The notes: a model not told the origin generated them from the sequence alone. Counted from the first letter of the stretch, positions 1 through 7,618 are shown. The stretch is 64,000 nucleotides of DNA from Ralstonia mannitolilytica (GCF_905397375.1 NZ_CAJPVG010000005.1:62001-126000); one strand, 5' to 3'. Numbers and translations: made by a program.

Positions 1-2
1 TT

Positions 3-326
3 TCCATAAAGATTGGGAATCATGTCATTAAGAATGTACAGGTAAACCCAATGCTTGACGCCATTCTTCGTGGCGAGGTAAATGCTCGTGGAGACCAGAA
101 AATCTATGTGGCACGGTATCAATTCAAGAATGCAATAATTGGAATTGAAACCGCAGAAAAGAAAGTTTATAAGCTGAAATTCTCGTGGTTCTGGTGGCTA
201 ATCTTAGCCGCTTGTGGAGTTGTGCTGACACCCGTCTTGGTAGGTTTCTTGATTTTGTTTTTCGCTATCACGGCATTTCCATTAGGACGAAGCCTTAAAG
301 AAATCAAGGCGGACTATGAGGTATAA
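3..326 (+). CDS. Small membrane protein, 5' end outside the window
   Basis: The reading frame is open from the first bases of the window, with no in-frame stop before the ATG at position 51, so the gene probably begins to the left and only its last 107 codons are visible. The visible part has a short polar region, then two hydrophobic stretches around SWFWWLILAACGVV and VLVGFLILFFAITAF separated by TP, which suggests two membrane helices, and a charged C-terminus. The stop codon runs straight into a bidirectional terminator. Base composition is far more AT-rich than the chromosome from 2.3 kb onward. I do not recognise a family. If translation starts at 51, the product is 91 residues. Confidence 0.6.
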   Translation, partial: SIKIGNHVIKNVQVNPMLDAILRGEVNARGDQKIYVARYQFKNAIIGIETAEKKVYKLKFSWFWWLILAACGVVLTPVLVGFLILFFAITAFPLGRSLKEIKADYEV

Positions 327-351
327 AAAAGCACCCATTGGGTGCTTTTTT
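325..351. terminator. Bidirectional intrinsic terminator
   Basis: A short GC stem (GCACCC, loop ATT, GGGTGC) is preceded by an A-run and followed by a T-run, so it can stop transcription on both strands. It separates the plus-strand membrane protein from the convergent minus-strand cassette that ends at 395. Confidence 0.8.
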
Positions 352-394
352 ATTGTGGGGGCGGTGATTTATATTGGAAGCCGCGAAACACGCC

Positions 395-1081
395 TTACGA
401 TAATCCGAGCTTTTCTTTAAATTCATTTATCTTATTTTGTATTTTTTCAATTTTCCCTTTATCTTCCGCCGATAGTTCTCTTTGCTTCTCCACAGATCTC
501 CAATTTTCCAAAACTCTTTCGAAATCCCTCAAATTTTCCTCATCCGCCTTTCGTTGGACTTCATTTCTCTTGTCTTGGGTTTTCTGCGTATAGCCCAATA
601 CCCCCTTGATTTCAGCGTCCAAGTTATTTCCAAATTTGCTGTGGCCGTCTTTTACTAATTCTTGAGTCTGCCTTGCTTCGGAGGTTACTTGATCAGGTGT
701 TTTTCCCAATGCTTGACCATATTGCATAGCAATCTCTGCAAATGCCTTTTGGGCCAAAATACACTGCGCGAAAATTTCCCGCTCTTTCAAGTAGGTATCT
801 TTGAAGGCGGGAATTCTTTGGGCGATTTCTGCCATGGGACGAGATAAGAGAAATTCAATGCTCTCAAGCTCTTGAACCCTTCTCTCCAAATCCATTTCTC
901 TGCCAGAAGGAGCAGGAAGATAGTTATCTTGTACTCTGGCTCTTCGTAGCTGCTCTTCAAGGTCAGCAATGCGGGAATTTTGATCGTCTATCGTTCTATT
1001 CTGACGATCCTGAATTCGTTCGCTTTCCCCAAGCTTCTCCAGAGCGTGAAGCGTTGCTGCCGTCTTGAAAAATTCACTCAT
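395..1081 (-). CDS. Coiled-coil protein of unknown function, distal paralog
   Basis: This 228-residue soluble protein has no signal peptide or membrane segment. Its N-terminal ~75 residues are rich in Glu, Arg, Gln and Leu with heptad-like spacing (RIADLEEQLRRA), followed by a conserved middle part (REMDLERRVQELE, PAFKDTYL, SKFGNN) and a second charged helical tail. Apart from the longer tail it aligns almost end to end with the protein at 1364-1942, so the two arose by duplication. It begins with ATG behind an AGGA ribosome site and is the last gene of a tight three-gene operon. I recognise no named family; a structural or mobile-element function is only a guess. Confidence 0.7.
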   Translation of the reverse strand: MSEFFKTAATLHALEKLGESERIQDRQNRTIDDQNSRIADLEEQLRRARVQDNYLPAPSGREMDLERRVQELESIEFLLSRPMAEIAQRIPAFKDTYLKEREIFAQCILAQKAFAEIAMQYGQALGKTPDQVTSEARQTQELVKDGHSKFGNNLDAEIKGVLGYTQKTQDKRNEVQRKADEENLRDFERVLENWRSVEKQRELSAEDKGKIEKIQNKINEFKEKLGLS

Positions 1082-1093
1082 GGGCTGTTCCTT

Positions 1094-1351
1094 TCACTTG
1101 GGTATATGATCAATGGAGTCTGCGAGTTGAATACCTAACTTGGTACGCTCCTCTTTCTCCCTGGCAGCCATAGCATGTCCACGGGCTACGAGTTCTGCCC
1201 TGCCTTGCTCATAGGTGATCAAGCCTTCCTCCCTACGCCGCAGTAGGTCATAGCCAAAATCAGACACCTTGATATTGTCCACAGCAAGTATGGCTACAGC
1301 CTGACGGGCCGCCCATGACTTCAATGGTTTGTGTTCTTCGCTCATGGCCAT
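1094..1351 (-). CDS. Small protein resembling VbhA-type antitoxins
   Basis: This 85-residue protein lies between the two coiled-coil paralogs, about 12 bases from each. Its central part (AVDNIKVSDFGYDLLRRREEGLITYEQGRAELV) has the general pattern of VbhA antitoxins: a helix, a short hydrophobic link, then a G-x-[IL]-[ST]-x-x-[EQ] turn before a second helix. VbhA proteins normally inhibit a Fic-domain AMP-transferase. No Fic gene is visible in this window, so either the partner lies to the left or the resemblance is only structural. Recognition is by eye and the functional call is weak; the gene itself is supported by spacing and operon position. Confidence 0.45.
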   Translation of the reverse strand: MAMSEEHKPLKSWAARQAVAILAVDNIKVSDFGYDLLRRREEGLITYEQGRAELVARGHAMAAREKEERTKLGIQLADSIDHIPK

Positions 1352-1363
1352 TTTCGAATAAAG

Positions 1364-1942
1364 TCACTCATCCATAGCCCTTAGAACTTTATTCAATGCC
1401 TCTTCTTTCTTTTTTCTGAGCGACTCATCTTCTTCTTTTTTTGATTCACTATAACCCAGAACGCCCTTAGCCTCCGAACTCAAATTATTTCCAAACTTGC
1501 TACGACCATTTTTTATAACTTCCTGTGCTTGCTCTGCCTCAGCAGCTACTTGTTCGGGGGTTTTACTCAATGCTTTACCGTATTCCATAGCAACTTCAGA
1601 AAATGCTTTTTGCTTCAAAATCCATTGGGCGAGGATTTCTTGCTCTCTCAAATAGGTATCTTTGAAGGCGGGATGTTTTTTGGCAATTTCCGCCATGGGG
1701 AGGGATAAGATCTTCTCAATCCCTTCAAGCTCCTGAACTCTTCTTTCCAAATCCATTTCCCGACCAGACGGCGCAGGCAGGGAGTTATCTGATGGCTTGG
1801 CCTTTCGTAGCTGCTCTTCAAGGTCAGCAATGCGGCTATTTTGCTCGTCTATCGTCCTATTCTGGCGATCCTGAGTCCGTTCGTTTTCCCCAAGCTTCTC
1901 CAGAACGTGAAGCGTTGCTGCTGTCTTGAAAAATTCACTCAC
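1364..1942 (-). CDS. Coiled-coil protein of unknown function, proximal paralog
   Basis: This 192-residue protein is the first gene of the minus-strand cassette. It starts with GTG at 1942, placed six bases after a good AGGAG ribosome site. The first ~60 residues are almost identical to those of the 395-1081 product, and identity drops toward the Lys/Glu-rich C-terminus, which is about 35 residues shorter here. It looks cytoplasmic and helical. The pair implies tandem duplication around, or together with, the small gene between them. No catalytic motif is visible and no family was recognised. Confidence 0.7.
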   Translation of the reverse strand: MSEFFKTAATLHVLEKLGENERTQDRQNRTIDEQNSRIADLEEQLRKAKPSDNSLPAPSGREMDLERRVQELEGIEKILSLPMAEIAKKHPAFKDTYLREQEILAQWILKQKAFSEVAMEYGKALSKTPEQVAAEAEQAQEVIKNGRSKFGNNLSSEAKGVLGYSESKKEEDESLRKKKEEALNKVLRAMDE

Positions 1943-2099
1943 GGTTTGCTCCTTTCGCTTGGGTATTTGTTGTGCTTAAGATAACAGGATCTATCGTCCT
2001 CAGGTGCCTTCACTTGCTGTTTGGGGGCGAACGTGTGACACTTGGTGCGTCACTTTTTCATTCGCAACCCCACTCACCAGAATGGCAAGTTGTTGATTT

Positions 2100-2136
2100 A
2101 TCAGGGAATTCAAAAAAAGCCCGGAGTTTCCCTGAT
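2100..2136. repeat. Inverted repeat at the composition boundary
   Basis: ATCAGGGAA at 2100-2108 is the exact reverse complement of TTCCCTGAT at 2128-2136, with a 19-base spacer containing an A-run. It could be a hairpin or recombinase-arm site of the element to the left. No T-run follows, so it is not a classical terminator. Confidence 0.45.
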
Positions 2137-2153
2137 TCGCCACCAAATACCAG

Positions 2154-2183
2154 AAAGCCCTGCTTCAGCAGGGCTTTTTGCTT
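2154..2183 (+). terminator. Intrinsic terminator without an obvious upstream gene
   Basis: AAAGCCCTGC, loop TTCA, GCAGGGCTTT followed by further T residues form a strong plus-strand terminator. No plus-strand gene ends just before it, so it may be the leftover 3' end of a gene displaced by the insertion, or may end an unannotated RNA. Confidence 0.75.
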
Positions 2184-2324
2184 TTCTGCTGCCGTATCGG
2201 CAATGTCTCTCCCCTCCGTGTCCTGGCCTCCGATGTGCTCTGGCAGGCCCACGCGCAGTCTGGCGGGCGGGCATGGCCGCGCCGATACTTCAGCGTGCGA
2301 GGAACACTACCGAATGGAGGTCGC

Positions 2325-2648
2325 ATGATGCGGTTCGCAACGCTGGTCACCACCCTTGCCGCCGCCGGCATCACGGCCTGCACGACGGCAGCCTCGGGCC
2401 CCGCGCAGAACGCAAGGGACGCCCCCACGGCCAGCCAGGCCCAACCGGGCAGCAGCTGCCGCGCCCCGTTCTCGGACGATGCACTGATCGGCAAATCGGA
2501 ACAGGCGGCGACCGCGCTGCTGGCCGGCTGCCTGTGGCGCGTGAGCGAGCGCGACGGCGAGGCGCTGCCCGGCACGATGGACTACCGCGAGGAGCGCCGC
2601 AACCTGGGCATCCAGGGCGGCAAGGTGATCTGGGTGCGGCGCGGCTAG
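2325..2648 (+). CDS. Lipoprotein with peptidase inhibitor I78-like domain
   Basis: This 107-residue protein starts at the ATG at 2325, seven bases from a GGAGG ribosome site; the longer frame upstream has no such support. Residues 1-18 are a lipoprotein signal ending in ITAC, so Cys-19 would be lipidated. The mature part contains the I78 inhibitor pattern: a Cys, LIGKSEQAA, then TMDYREERRNLG and a closing GGKVIWVRRG. I78 proteins are small inhibitors of serine peptidases, here likely anchored in the periplasm or outer membrane. The gene ends four bases inside the convergent hydrolase gene, so the two 3' ends overlap. The target peptidase is unknown. Confidence 0.75.
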   Translation: MMRFATLVTTLAAAGITACTTAASGPAQNARDAPTASQAQPGSSCRAPFSDDALIGKSEQAATALLAGCLWRVSERDGEALPGTMDYREERRNLGIQGGKVIWVRRG

Positions 2649-3607
2649 GCTGACGCGGCGGCCTCGGCTTGTATGGGCACCGCGGCGGCCACACCGAGTA
2701 TCCAGTCCGTCGTCAGCGCGGGCTGCGTCACGGGCAGCATGTGCCCGCCGTCCACCACCCGCAGGTTCACGCGCTCGAGCTTCTGCTTGAGCGCTTCGCC
2801 CTGGCGCTTGACGTTCAGGATGCGGTCGCCCCGGCCGTACAGCACGTCGACGGGCACCGTCATCGAGGCATAGCGGCGTTCCATGTCGGGCAGGTCTTCC
2901 GGCGCGGCCACGAGATCCGACGATGCCGCATAGAACACGTGCGGACGCAGCCCCAGCAGGCCGCCGCCCTTGAACGGGAAATCCTCCGGCATGGCCTCGG
3001 GCGCAAACACGGCTGAAATCGCCTTGCGCGAGTTGAGGATCGACAGCGGAACGGCCAGCGTCCACGACACCAGCCTGCGCGCCAGCGGCGACGTCAACGC
3101 CAAGCCCTTGAACGCACCGGGCGGCGCGTGCTCGTTGTGCGTGAGCGGCGCAATGAGCGCAAGCCGACGAACCGACTGCGGATGATTCAGCCCCACCGCC
3201 AGCGCGATCGCACCGCCCAGCGAGTGCCCGACCAGCACCGGTTGGTCGAGGCCCAGTTTTTGGATGCACTGGGCGACTGTGCGTGCCTGCGCGTATATGT
3301 TCGCCGTCGAGGCCGCCCCGCGCAGCGAGCGTCCGGAGCCGGGCCGGTCGATCACGATCACGCGGTGCGATTGCGCCAGCCGCTCCAGATCGAGGTAGGC
3401 GAAGTTGCGCAGGTTTCCGCATAGGCCATGCACGAACACGATGGCAGGACCCTGGCCGCGGTCGGTGTAGTGTACGCGGTCGGCCCCGATATCGATGAAC
3501 TTGCCTTCGGGCGGAAACGCCTTGGTTACGCGACGTGCGATGACAAAGGTGAACGCCACCGGCGCTGCGATCACGAGCGCGACGGCAATCAGGACGGTCT
3601 GGATCAC
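2645..3607 (-). CDS. Alpha/beta hydrolase (esterase-like)
   Basis: This 320-residue protein has one N-terminal hydrophobic helix (residues 3-25), so it is probably membrane-anchored with the catalytic domain on one side. The fold shows an oxyanion HG at 60-61, the nucleophile elbow GHSLGG with Ser-129, an acid Asp-261 in YGRGDR and His-289 in DGGHMLP. It lies 15 bases downstream of a Baeyer-Villiger monooxygenase on the same strand. Such monooxygenases turn ketones into esters or lactones, and a neighbouring esterase commonly opens the product, so a two-step ketone breakdown is a reasonable inference. The substrate is unknown. Confidence 0.85.
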   Translation of the reverse strand: MIQTVLIAVALVIAAPVAFTFVIARRVTKAFPPEGKFIDIGADRVHYTDRGQGPAIVFVHGLCGNLRNFAYLDLERLAQSHRVIVIDRPGSGRSLRGAASTANIYAQARTVAQCIQKLGLDQPVLVGHSLGGAIALAVGLNHPQSVRRLALIAPLTHNEHAPPGAFKGLALTSPLARRLVSWTLAVPLSILNSRKAISAVFAPEAMPEDFPFKGGGLLGLRPHVFYAASSDLVAAPEDLPDMERRYASMTVPVDVLYGRGDRILNVKRQGEALKQKLERVNLRVVDGGHMLPVTQPALTTDWILGVAAAVPIQAEAAASA

Positions 3608-3622
3608 GATGCCCCCGTGACG

Positions 3623-5152
3623 TTAAGCGGCTTGTGCCGCGCCCATCGGTTGCGCGCGGCGCTCGAACTGCATGGCGCTGTCGGCCAGCGAGCCGAACTT
3701 CAGCATCATCAGGTCACGCGCGTAATTCTGATACGACTTCCACGGCTGCTTCGTGCCCTGCTTGGGCAGGATGCTGGCAGCACGCTGGATATAGCCCGAC
3801 GTCAGATCGACGGCCGGTTCGCGGCCCATGGCCTCATCGTCCAGACGCGGCATGCAGGTGTCGAAGCCGCCCGAGCGCATGTGGTTGAGCAGCCGGCACA
3901 CGTACTGCGCGATCAGCTCGGCCTTGAGCGTCCACGACGCGTTGGTGTAGCCGAACGACGACGCCAGGTTCGGCACGCCGCTGTACATCATGCCCTTGTA
4001 CGACACCGTGTCAGCCAGGTTCACCGCACGTCCGTCGACGCTGATGGACGCCCCACCCAGCACCTTCAGCTTGAGCCCCGTGGCCGTGACGACCACGTCT
4101 GCATCGAGATGCTCGCCGCTCTTGAGCTGCAGGCCGGCGGGAGTGAAGCGGGCGATTTCATCGGTGGCGATCGACGCCTTGCCGGCGCGGATCGTCTTGA
4201 ACAGATCGCCGTCCGGGACGAGGCACAGGCGCTGGTCCCACGGGTTGTAGCGCGGCGTGAGGTGCTTGCGTACGTCGAATTCCGGGCCGAGCTGTTTGCC
4301 GGCCATGCGGATGATGAAGTGCTTGAATGCCTGGGGCTTGCGGCGCGCGAGGCTGTAGAAGTACATCGTGAGCAGCACGTTCTTCGCGCGCACGAGCCGA
4401 TGTGCGAGGCGCGCAGGCAGCCACCTGCGCAGCTGGTTCGCGACGGCATCCCGCTCGGGCCGCGACACGATGTACGTGGGCGAGCGCTGCAGCATCGTCA
4501 CGTGCCCGGCGGTCTGGGCCATCGCTGGCACAAGCGTGACGGCCGTTGCGCCGCTGCCGATCACCACCACGCGCTTGCCTGCGTAATCGAGGCCCTGCGG
4601 CCAATGCTGCGGATGCACGATGCGCCCGCGGAATGCGTCCATGTCGGGCCATGTGGGTGCATGGCCTTCCTCGTAGTCGTAGTAACCGCTGCACATGTAC
4701 AGGAACTTGCACGTGAACTGCACCGGGTCCTCGCGCGTGCCATCGCTGCGCAGCGCCCGCACAGTCCAGCGCGCGGCGGTGGAATCCCAGCTCGCGCCCG
4801 TCACCTTGTGACGGAAGCGGATCGACTTGTCGATACCGAACACACGCGCGGTGTCGCGGATGTAATCGAGAATCGTCTGGCCGTCGGAGATGGCCTTGTT
4901 GCTGTGCCACGGCCGGAAGCTGTAGCCCAGCGTGAACATGTCGGAGTCAGACCGGATGCCGGGATAGCGGAACAAGTCCCACGTGCCGCCGATCGTCTCG
5001 CGCGCTTCCAGGATGGCAATCCGCGCCCATGGGCAACGCTCGCGCAGGTGATATGCGGCGCCCACGCCTGACAGGCCCGCCCCGACGATGAGCACGTCGA
5101 GGTCGGTGTCCGAATCAGATGGGTGGCGGGTGCGCTGTTCAATGGGCTCCAT
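3623..5152 (-). CDS. Baeyer-Villiger-type flavin monooxygenase
   Basis: The start chosen is the ATG at 5152, five bases after an AGGAG site, rather than a possible start seven codons upstream; this gives 509 residues. An FAD-binding GAGLSG lies at residues 24-29, an NADPH-binding GSGATA at 199-204, and between them FRGRIVHPQHW at 174-184 fits the Baeyer-Villiger fingerprint F-x-G-x3-H-x3-W exactly. The family inserts an oxygen atom next to a carbonyl, using FAD, NADPH and O2. It is probably transcribed with the downstream hydrolase and regulated by the divergent TetR gene. Substrate (alicyclic, aromatic or long-chain ketone) cannot be told from sequence. Confidence 0.9.
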   Translation of the reverse strand: MEPIEQRTRHPSDSDTDLDVLIVGAGLSGVGAAYHLRERCPWARIAILEARETIGGTWDLFRYPGIRSDSDMFTLGYSFRPWHSNKAISDGQTILDYIRDTARVFGIDKSIRFRHKVTGASWDSTAARWTVRALRSDGTREDPVQFTCKFLYMCSGYYDYEEGHAPTWPDMDAFRGRIVHPQHWPQGLDYAGKRVVVIGSGATAVTLVPAMAQTAGHVTMLQRSPTYIVSRPERDAVANQLRRWLPARLAHRLVRAKNVLLTMYFYSLARRKPQAFKHFIIRMAGKQLGPEFDVRKHLTPRYNPWDQRLCLVPDGDLFKTIRAGKASIATDEIARFTPAGLQLKSGEHLDADVVVTATGLKLKVLGGASISVDGRAVNLADTVSYKGMMYSGVPNLASSFGYTNASWTLKAELIAQYVCRLLNHMRSGGFDTCMPRLDDEAMGREPAVDLTSGYIQRAASILPKQGTKQPWKSYQNYARDLMMLKFGSLADSAMQFERRAQPMGAAQAA

Positions 5153-5191
5153 GCGGTCTCCTGTTGGCGGCACGGCGGCTTCCGCCTTAAT

Positions 5192-5209
5192 CTGGTGTGC
5201 ATTGTCACC
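5192..5209. promoter_or_regulatory. Candidate TetR operator between divergent genes
   Basis: TGGTG at 5192-5196 and CACCA at 5205-5209 form a perfect inverted repeat with an 8-base spacer. It lies in the 94-bp gap between the divergent monooxygenase and TetR genes, 37 bases from the regulator's start. Position and symmetry suit a TetR-family operator; binding is inferred. Confidence 0.4.
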
Positions 5210-5246
5210 ACTTTAATTTTCGCGCGCGATATCGTCAAATAGCGGA

Positions 5247-5894
5247 ATGGAGAAAACACTTGAAACGCCCAGGAAAGGTCGCCCATACGCGGGTGTGGCG
5301 CCCGAGGCACGTGCAGCGGAGCGCCGCGACGCGCTGATCCGTGCCGCCACACGGGTGTTCGGAACGGTCGGCTTCCGCAAGGCCACCGTGCGGGCCATCT
5401 GCCAGGAAGCCAAGCTCAACGACCGCTATTTCTATGCCGCCTTCGACAGTACCGAGGACCTGCTGCGCGCGACATACCAGCAGCACGCCGACGACCTGCG
5501 CGCCCGAGTGGCGCAAGCCACTGCCGCCGTGGACGGCACCCTCGAAGCGCGCATCGATGCCGGCCTGCATGCATTCTTCGCGTTCCTGAGGGACCCCTGC
5601 GCGGCGCGCGTGCTGCTGCTCGAAGTGATGGGCGTGAGCCCCGAAACGGATGCGACGTATCAGCGCAACCTGCTCGAATTCGGCAGGCAGATCATGGAGA
5701 ACGTTCCAGCCGCCGCCCCTGACGATGCCGACCGGCGTGCCGACCAGCGCATCATCGGGCTGGCCCTGGTGGGCGCCATGACCAACGTCGGGGCAGCGTG
5801 GCTGCTGACCGGCTATCGCGATCCCGAAGAGAAGATGGTGCGCAACTGTCGGCAAGTCCTGCTCGGCACGTTGCGCGCAATGACGGGCGCATAG
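5247..5894 (+). CDS. TetR-family transcriptional regulator
   Basis: This 215-residue protein has the TetR helix-turn-helix at about residues 27-73 (ATRVFGTVGFRKATVRAI, then LNDRYFYAAFDSTEDLL) and an all-helical C-terminal ligand and dimer domain. It is divergent from the Baeyer-Villiger monooxygenase/hydrolase pair with a short shared promoter region that holds a palindrome, so it probably represses that pair and itself, with a ketone or related compound as inducer. The ligand is not predictable. Confidence 0.85.
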   Translation: MEKTLETPRKGRPYAGVAPEARAAERRDALIRAATRVFGTVGFRKATVRAICQEAKLNDRYFYAAFDSTEDLLRATYQQHADDLRARVAQATAAVDGTLEARIDAGLHAFFAFLRDPCAARVLLLEVMGVSPETDATYQRNLLEFGRQIMENVPAAAPDDADRRADQRIIGLALVGAMTNVGAAWLLTGYRDPEEKMVRNCRQVLLGTLRAMTGA

Positions 5895-5968
5895 CACACG
5901 CCGCGCGATCTTTCTTAACGTGCGTGCCGTATCGTTATCATCTCGAGCAAACGATCCGCCACGCCTTC

Positions 5969-7177
5969 ATGACCGCACCCCGCTCGCTGTCCATCGGCAT
6001 CGCCGGCGCCGGTAACGCCGGCCTGGCCGCCGCCATTGCGTTTGCCCGCCACGGACACGACGTGCACGTCTTCGAAAAACACCCGCAATTGACAGCGATG
6101 GGTGCGGGCCTGCTCATCCAGCCCCAGGGCATCCGCGCGCTCGAGGCACTCGGCGTGGGCTGCGCGCTCGAAGGCATCGGGGCGCCGATCGACCGGCTGA
6201 TCGGCCTGAGCCATCGCGGCTGGCGCCTGCTCGACATTGACTATGCCGAGACGCCGGGCCGAGCCGTCACGCGACACGCCCTCTCGTCGATGCTGTACGA
6301 CGCCGCGCTGCATGCCGGCGCCACGTTCCACTTCGGTTGCGCGATCGCACAATTGCAAGCAGACGGCCCGCGCGCACGCGTGGCGCACACGCACGGCGAA
6401 TCGGCGTTCGACCTGTTCGTGATTGCGGATGGCGCCGCTTCGGCATTGCGCGAGCCGGCAGGCCTGGCCGGCCCGTCAAGCACCTATCGATGGGGCACGC
6501 TATGGTTCCAGGGCTGGGTCGACGGCTGGAACCCGCGCGTGCTCCAGCAGCGCTTTCGCGGCACGCGCGAGATGATGGGGCTGCTGCCTACGGACGTCGA
6601 CGGCAACCGCACGCGCCTGTCGATGTTCTGGAGCCTGCCCGGCGATGCCGTGCACACCTGGCGCCAGACCGACATCGCGCACTGGAAGGCCCATGTGCTG
6701 AGCCTGTGGCCGCAAGCCGCGCCGATGGTCGAGCAGATCGGTTCGCATGACGACCTGCCGTTTGCCGTCTATCGCCACACGTGGCCGCGCGCGCTCGCCA
6801 AACCGCCCTATTGCGTGATCGGCGACGCCGCGCACGCCATGAGCCCGCAGCTCGGCCTCGGTACGACGCTGGCCGTGCAGGACGCACTGGCATTGGCATC
6901 GTGCGTGCAAGCCCATGGTCCGACCGACGGAGCCCTCGCCTACCACGCGCGCCGCCTGCGCACCGTGCAGGCGTACCAGACGCTCAGCCGCGCGCTTACA
7001 CCGTGCTTCCAGGCGCAATACGGCGGCTGGTTGCGCGACGTGGTGTTCACCACCGGGCTGCGCATCCCCGGCGTCAGATGGTTGATGAAGCGCAGCCTTG
7101 CGGAACCGCCCGCGCGCGACGCGGCCTTCGCGCCAGCGCCGGTCACCTCACCAGCCAGCGGAGAGCCGCAGGCCTGA
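5969..7177 (+). CDS. FAD-dependent aromatic-hydroxylase-like monooxygenase
   Basis: The start chosen is the ATG at 5969 because the FAD motif follows at once; the frame is open further upstream but overlaps the TetR gene. The 402-residue product has GAGNAG at 13-18 for FAD, ADG at 153-155, and GDAAHAMSPQLGLG at 285-298, the second FAD/ribityl motif of the para-hydroxybenzoate hydroxylase class. Family members hydroxylate phenolic or other aromatic substrates using NAD(P)H and O2. It is 74 bp from the TetR gene and may belong to its regulon. The FADs-type residues are intact; the substrate is unknown. Confidence 0.8.
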   Translation: MTAPRSLSIGIAGAGNAGLAAAIAFARHGHDVHVFEKHPQLTAMGAGLLIQPQGIRALEALGVGCALEGIGAPIDRLIGLSHRGWRLLDIDYAETPGRAVTRHALSSMLYDAALHAGATFHFGCAIAQLQADGPRARVAHTHGESAFDLFVIADGAASALREPAGLAGPSSTYRWGTLWFQGWVDGWNPRVLQQRFRGTREMMGLLPTDVDGNRTRLSMFWSLPGDAVHTWRQTDIAHWKAHVLSLWPQAAPMVEQIGSHDDLPFAVYRHTWPRALAKPPYCVIGDAAHAMSPQLGLGTTLAVQDALALASCVQAHGPTDGALAYHARRLRTVQAYQTLSRALTPCFQAQYGGWLRDVVFTTGLRIPGVRWLMKRSLAEPPARDAAFAPAPVTSPASGEPQA

Positions 7178-7197
7178 ACAGCTTTTGCCCTGTCACC

Positions 7198-7338
7198 ATG
7201 GGCCTGCTGCCCACGTTCCTCCCCGAGCACCAGTTCAGCGAACAGCATCGCATCGGCATCGATGCGGCGCCCGGCTGCGTGCTCGATGCCGAACGGATCG
7301 CCGAGGCGCCCGACGTACGGCCTACACGTCCAGAATGA
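7198..7338 (+). pseudogene. Short remnant resembling the start of a DUF2867-like gene
   Basis: A 46-codon frame starts at ATG 7198 and ends at a TGA that overlaps the cupin gene. The first ~30 residues (LLPTFLPEHQFSEQHRIGID, then APGCVLDA) resemble the beginning of short DUF2867/SRPBCC-like proteins in Burkholderiales, in which 'F-x-E-x-H' is followed by a conserved 'AxPxxVxDA'. After that point the similarity stops and the frame terminates early. I read it as a truncated relic, with low certainty; it may be non-coding. Confidence 0.3.
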
Positions 7339-7618
7339 CCAGCGTGCCTGCGCTGCCGGCATCGACGCTGTGCGGCACACCGGCGGGCACCACGTACAGT
7401 TCTCCAGGGGAAACCATCACTGCCTCGCCGCCAATGCGCAGCCGCAGTTCGCCGTCGAGCACGAGCAGGCCTTCGGCGTAGTCATGCGCTTCGTCGGGGT
7501 ATGGCGTACCGTCCATGCGCAGGACCTTGAAGTTGCCGCCGCCAAACCGCTCCACCACGTGGGAAGACCATGCATGGGGCAACGCGTCGGCAACGGCATT
7601 GAGATTGATGAGCGGCAC
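7322..7618 (-). CDS. Cupin-domain protein
   Basis: The upstream part of this frame looks non-coding, so the start chosen is GTG at 7618, preceded by GAGG at a suitable distance, giving 98 residues. The protein is a single small cupin barrel: motif 1 is degenerate (DEAHDYAEGLLVLDGELRLRIGG) and motif 2 is PGELYVVPAGVPHSVDAG. It has the metal-binding His and Glu positions only in part. Single-domain cupins of this type are often accessory sugar- or metabolite-binding proteins. Its 3' end overlaps the small plus-strand remnant. Function unknown. Confidence 0.75.
   Translation of the reverse strand: MPLINLNAVADALPHAWSSHVVERFGGGNFKVLRMDGTPYPDEAHDYAEGLLVLDGELRLRIGGEAVMVSPGELYVVPAGVPHSVDAGSAGTLVILDV

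Larger units (their letters stand above)
1943..2324. other. Non-coding junction between AT-rich element and chromosome
   Basis: No credible coding frame is seen. The left part should hold the promoter of the minus-strand cassette. Around 2100-2136 there is a 9-bp perfect inverted repeat, and at 2154-2183 a plus-strand terminator that has no plus-strand gene in front of it within the window. GC content rises abruptly to chromosomal level after about 2180, which marks this interval as the probable right border of an inserted element. Confidence 0.5.

Noticed and set aside
2128..2150. CGCCACCA before the orphan terminator as a tRNA or tmRNA 3' end (attachment core)
   Set aside because: No T-arm (TTCGA-type loop) or matching acceptor 5' strand precedes it, so a tRNA or tmRNA end cannot be supported.
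3428..5071. 547-codon plus-strand open frame
   Set aside because: It is antisense to the Baeyer-Villiger monooxygenase, rich in Arg, His and Ala, and has no recognisable domain; a GC-rich shadow.
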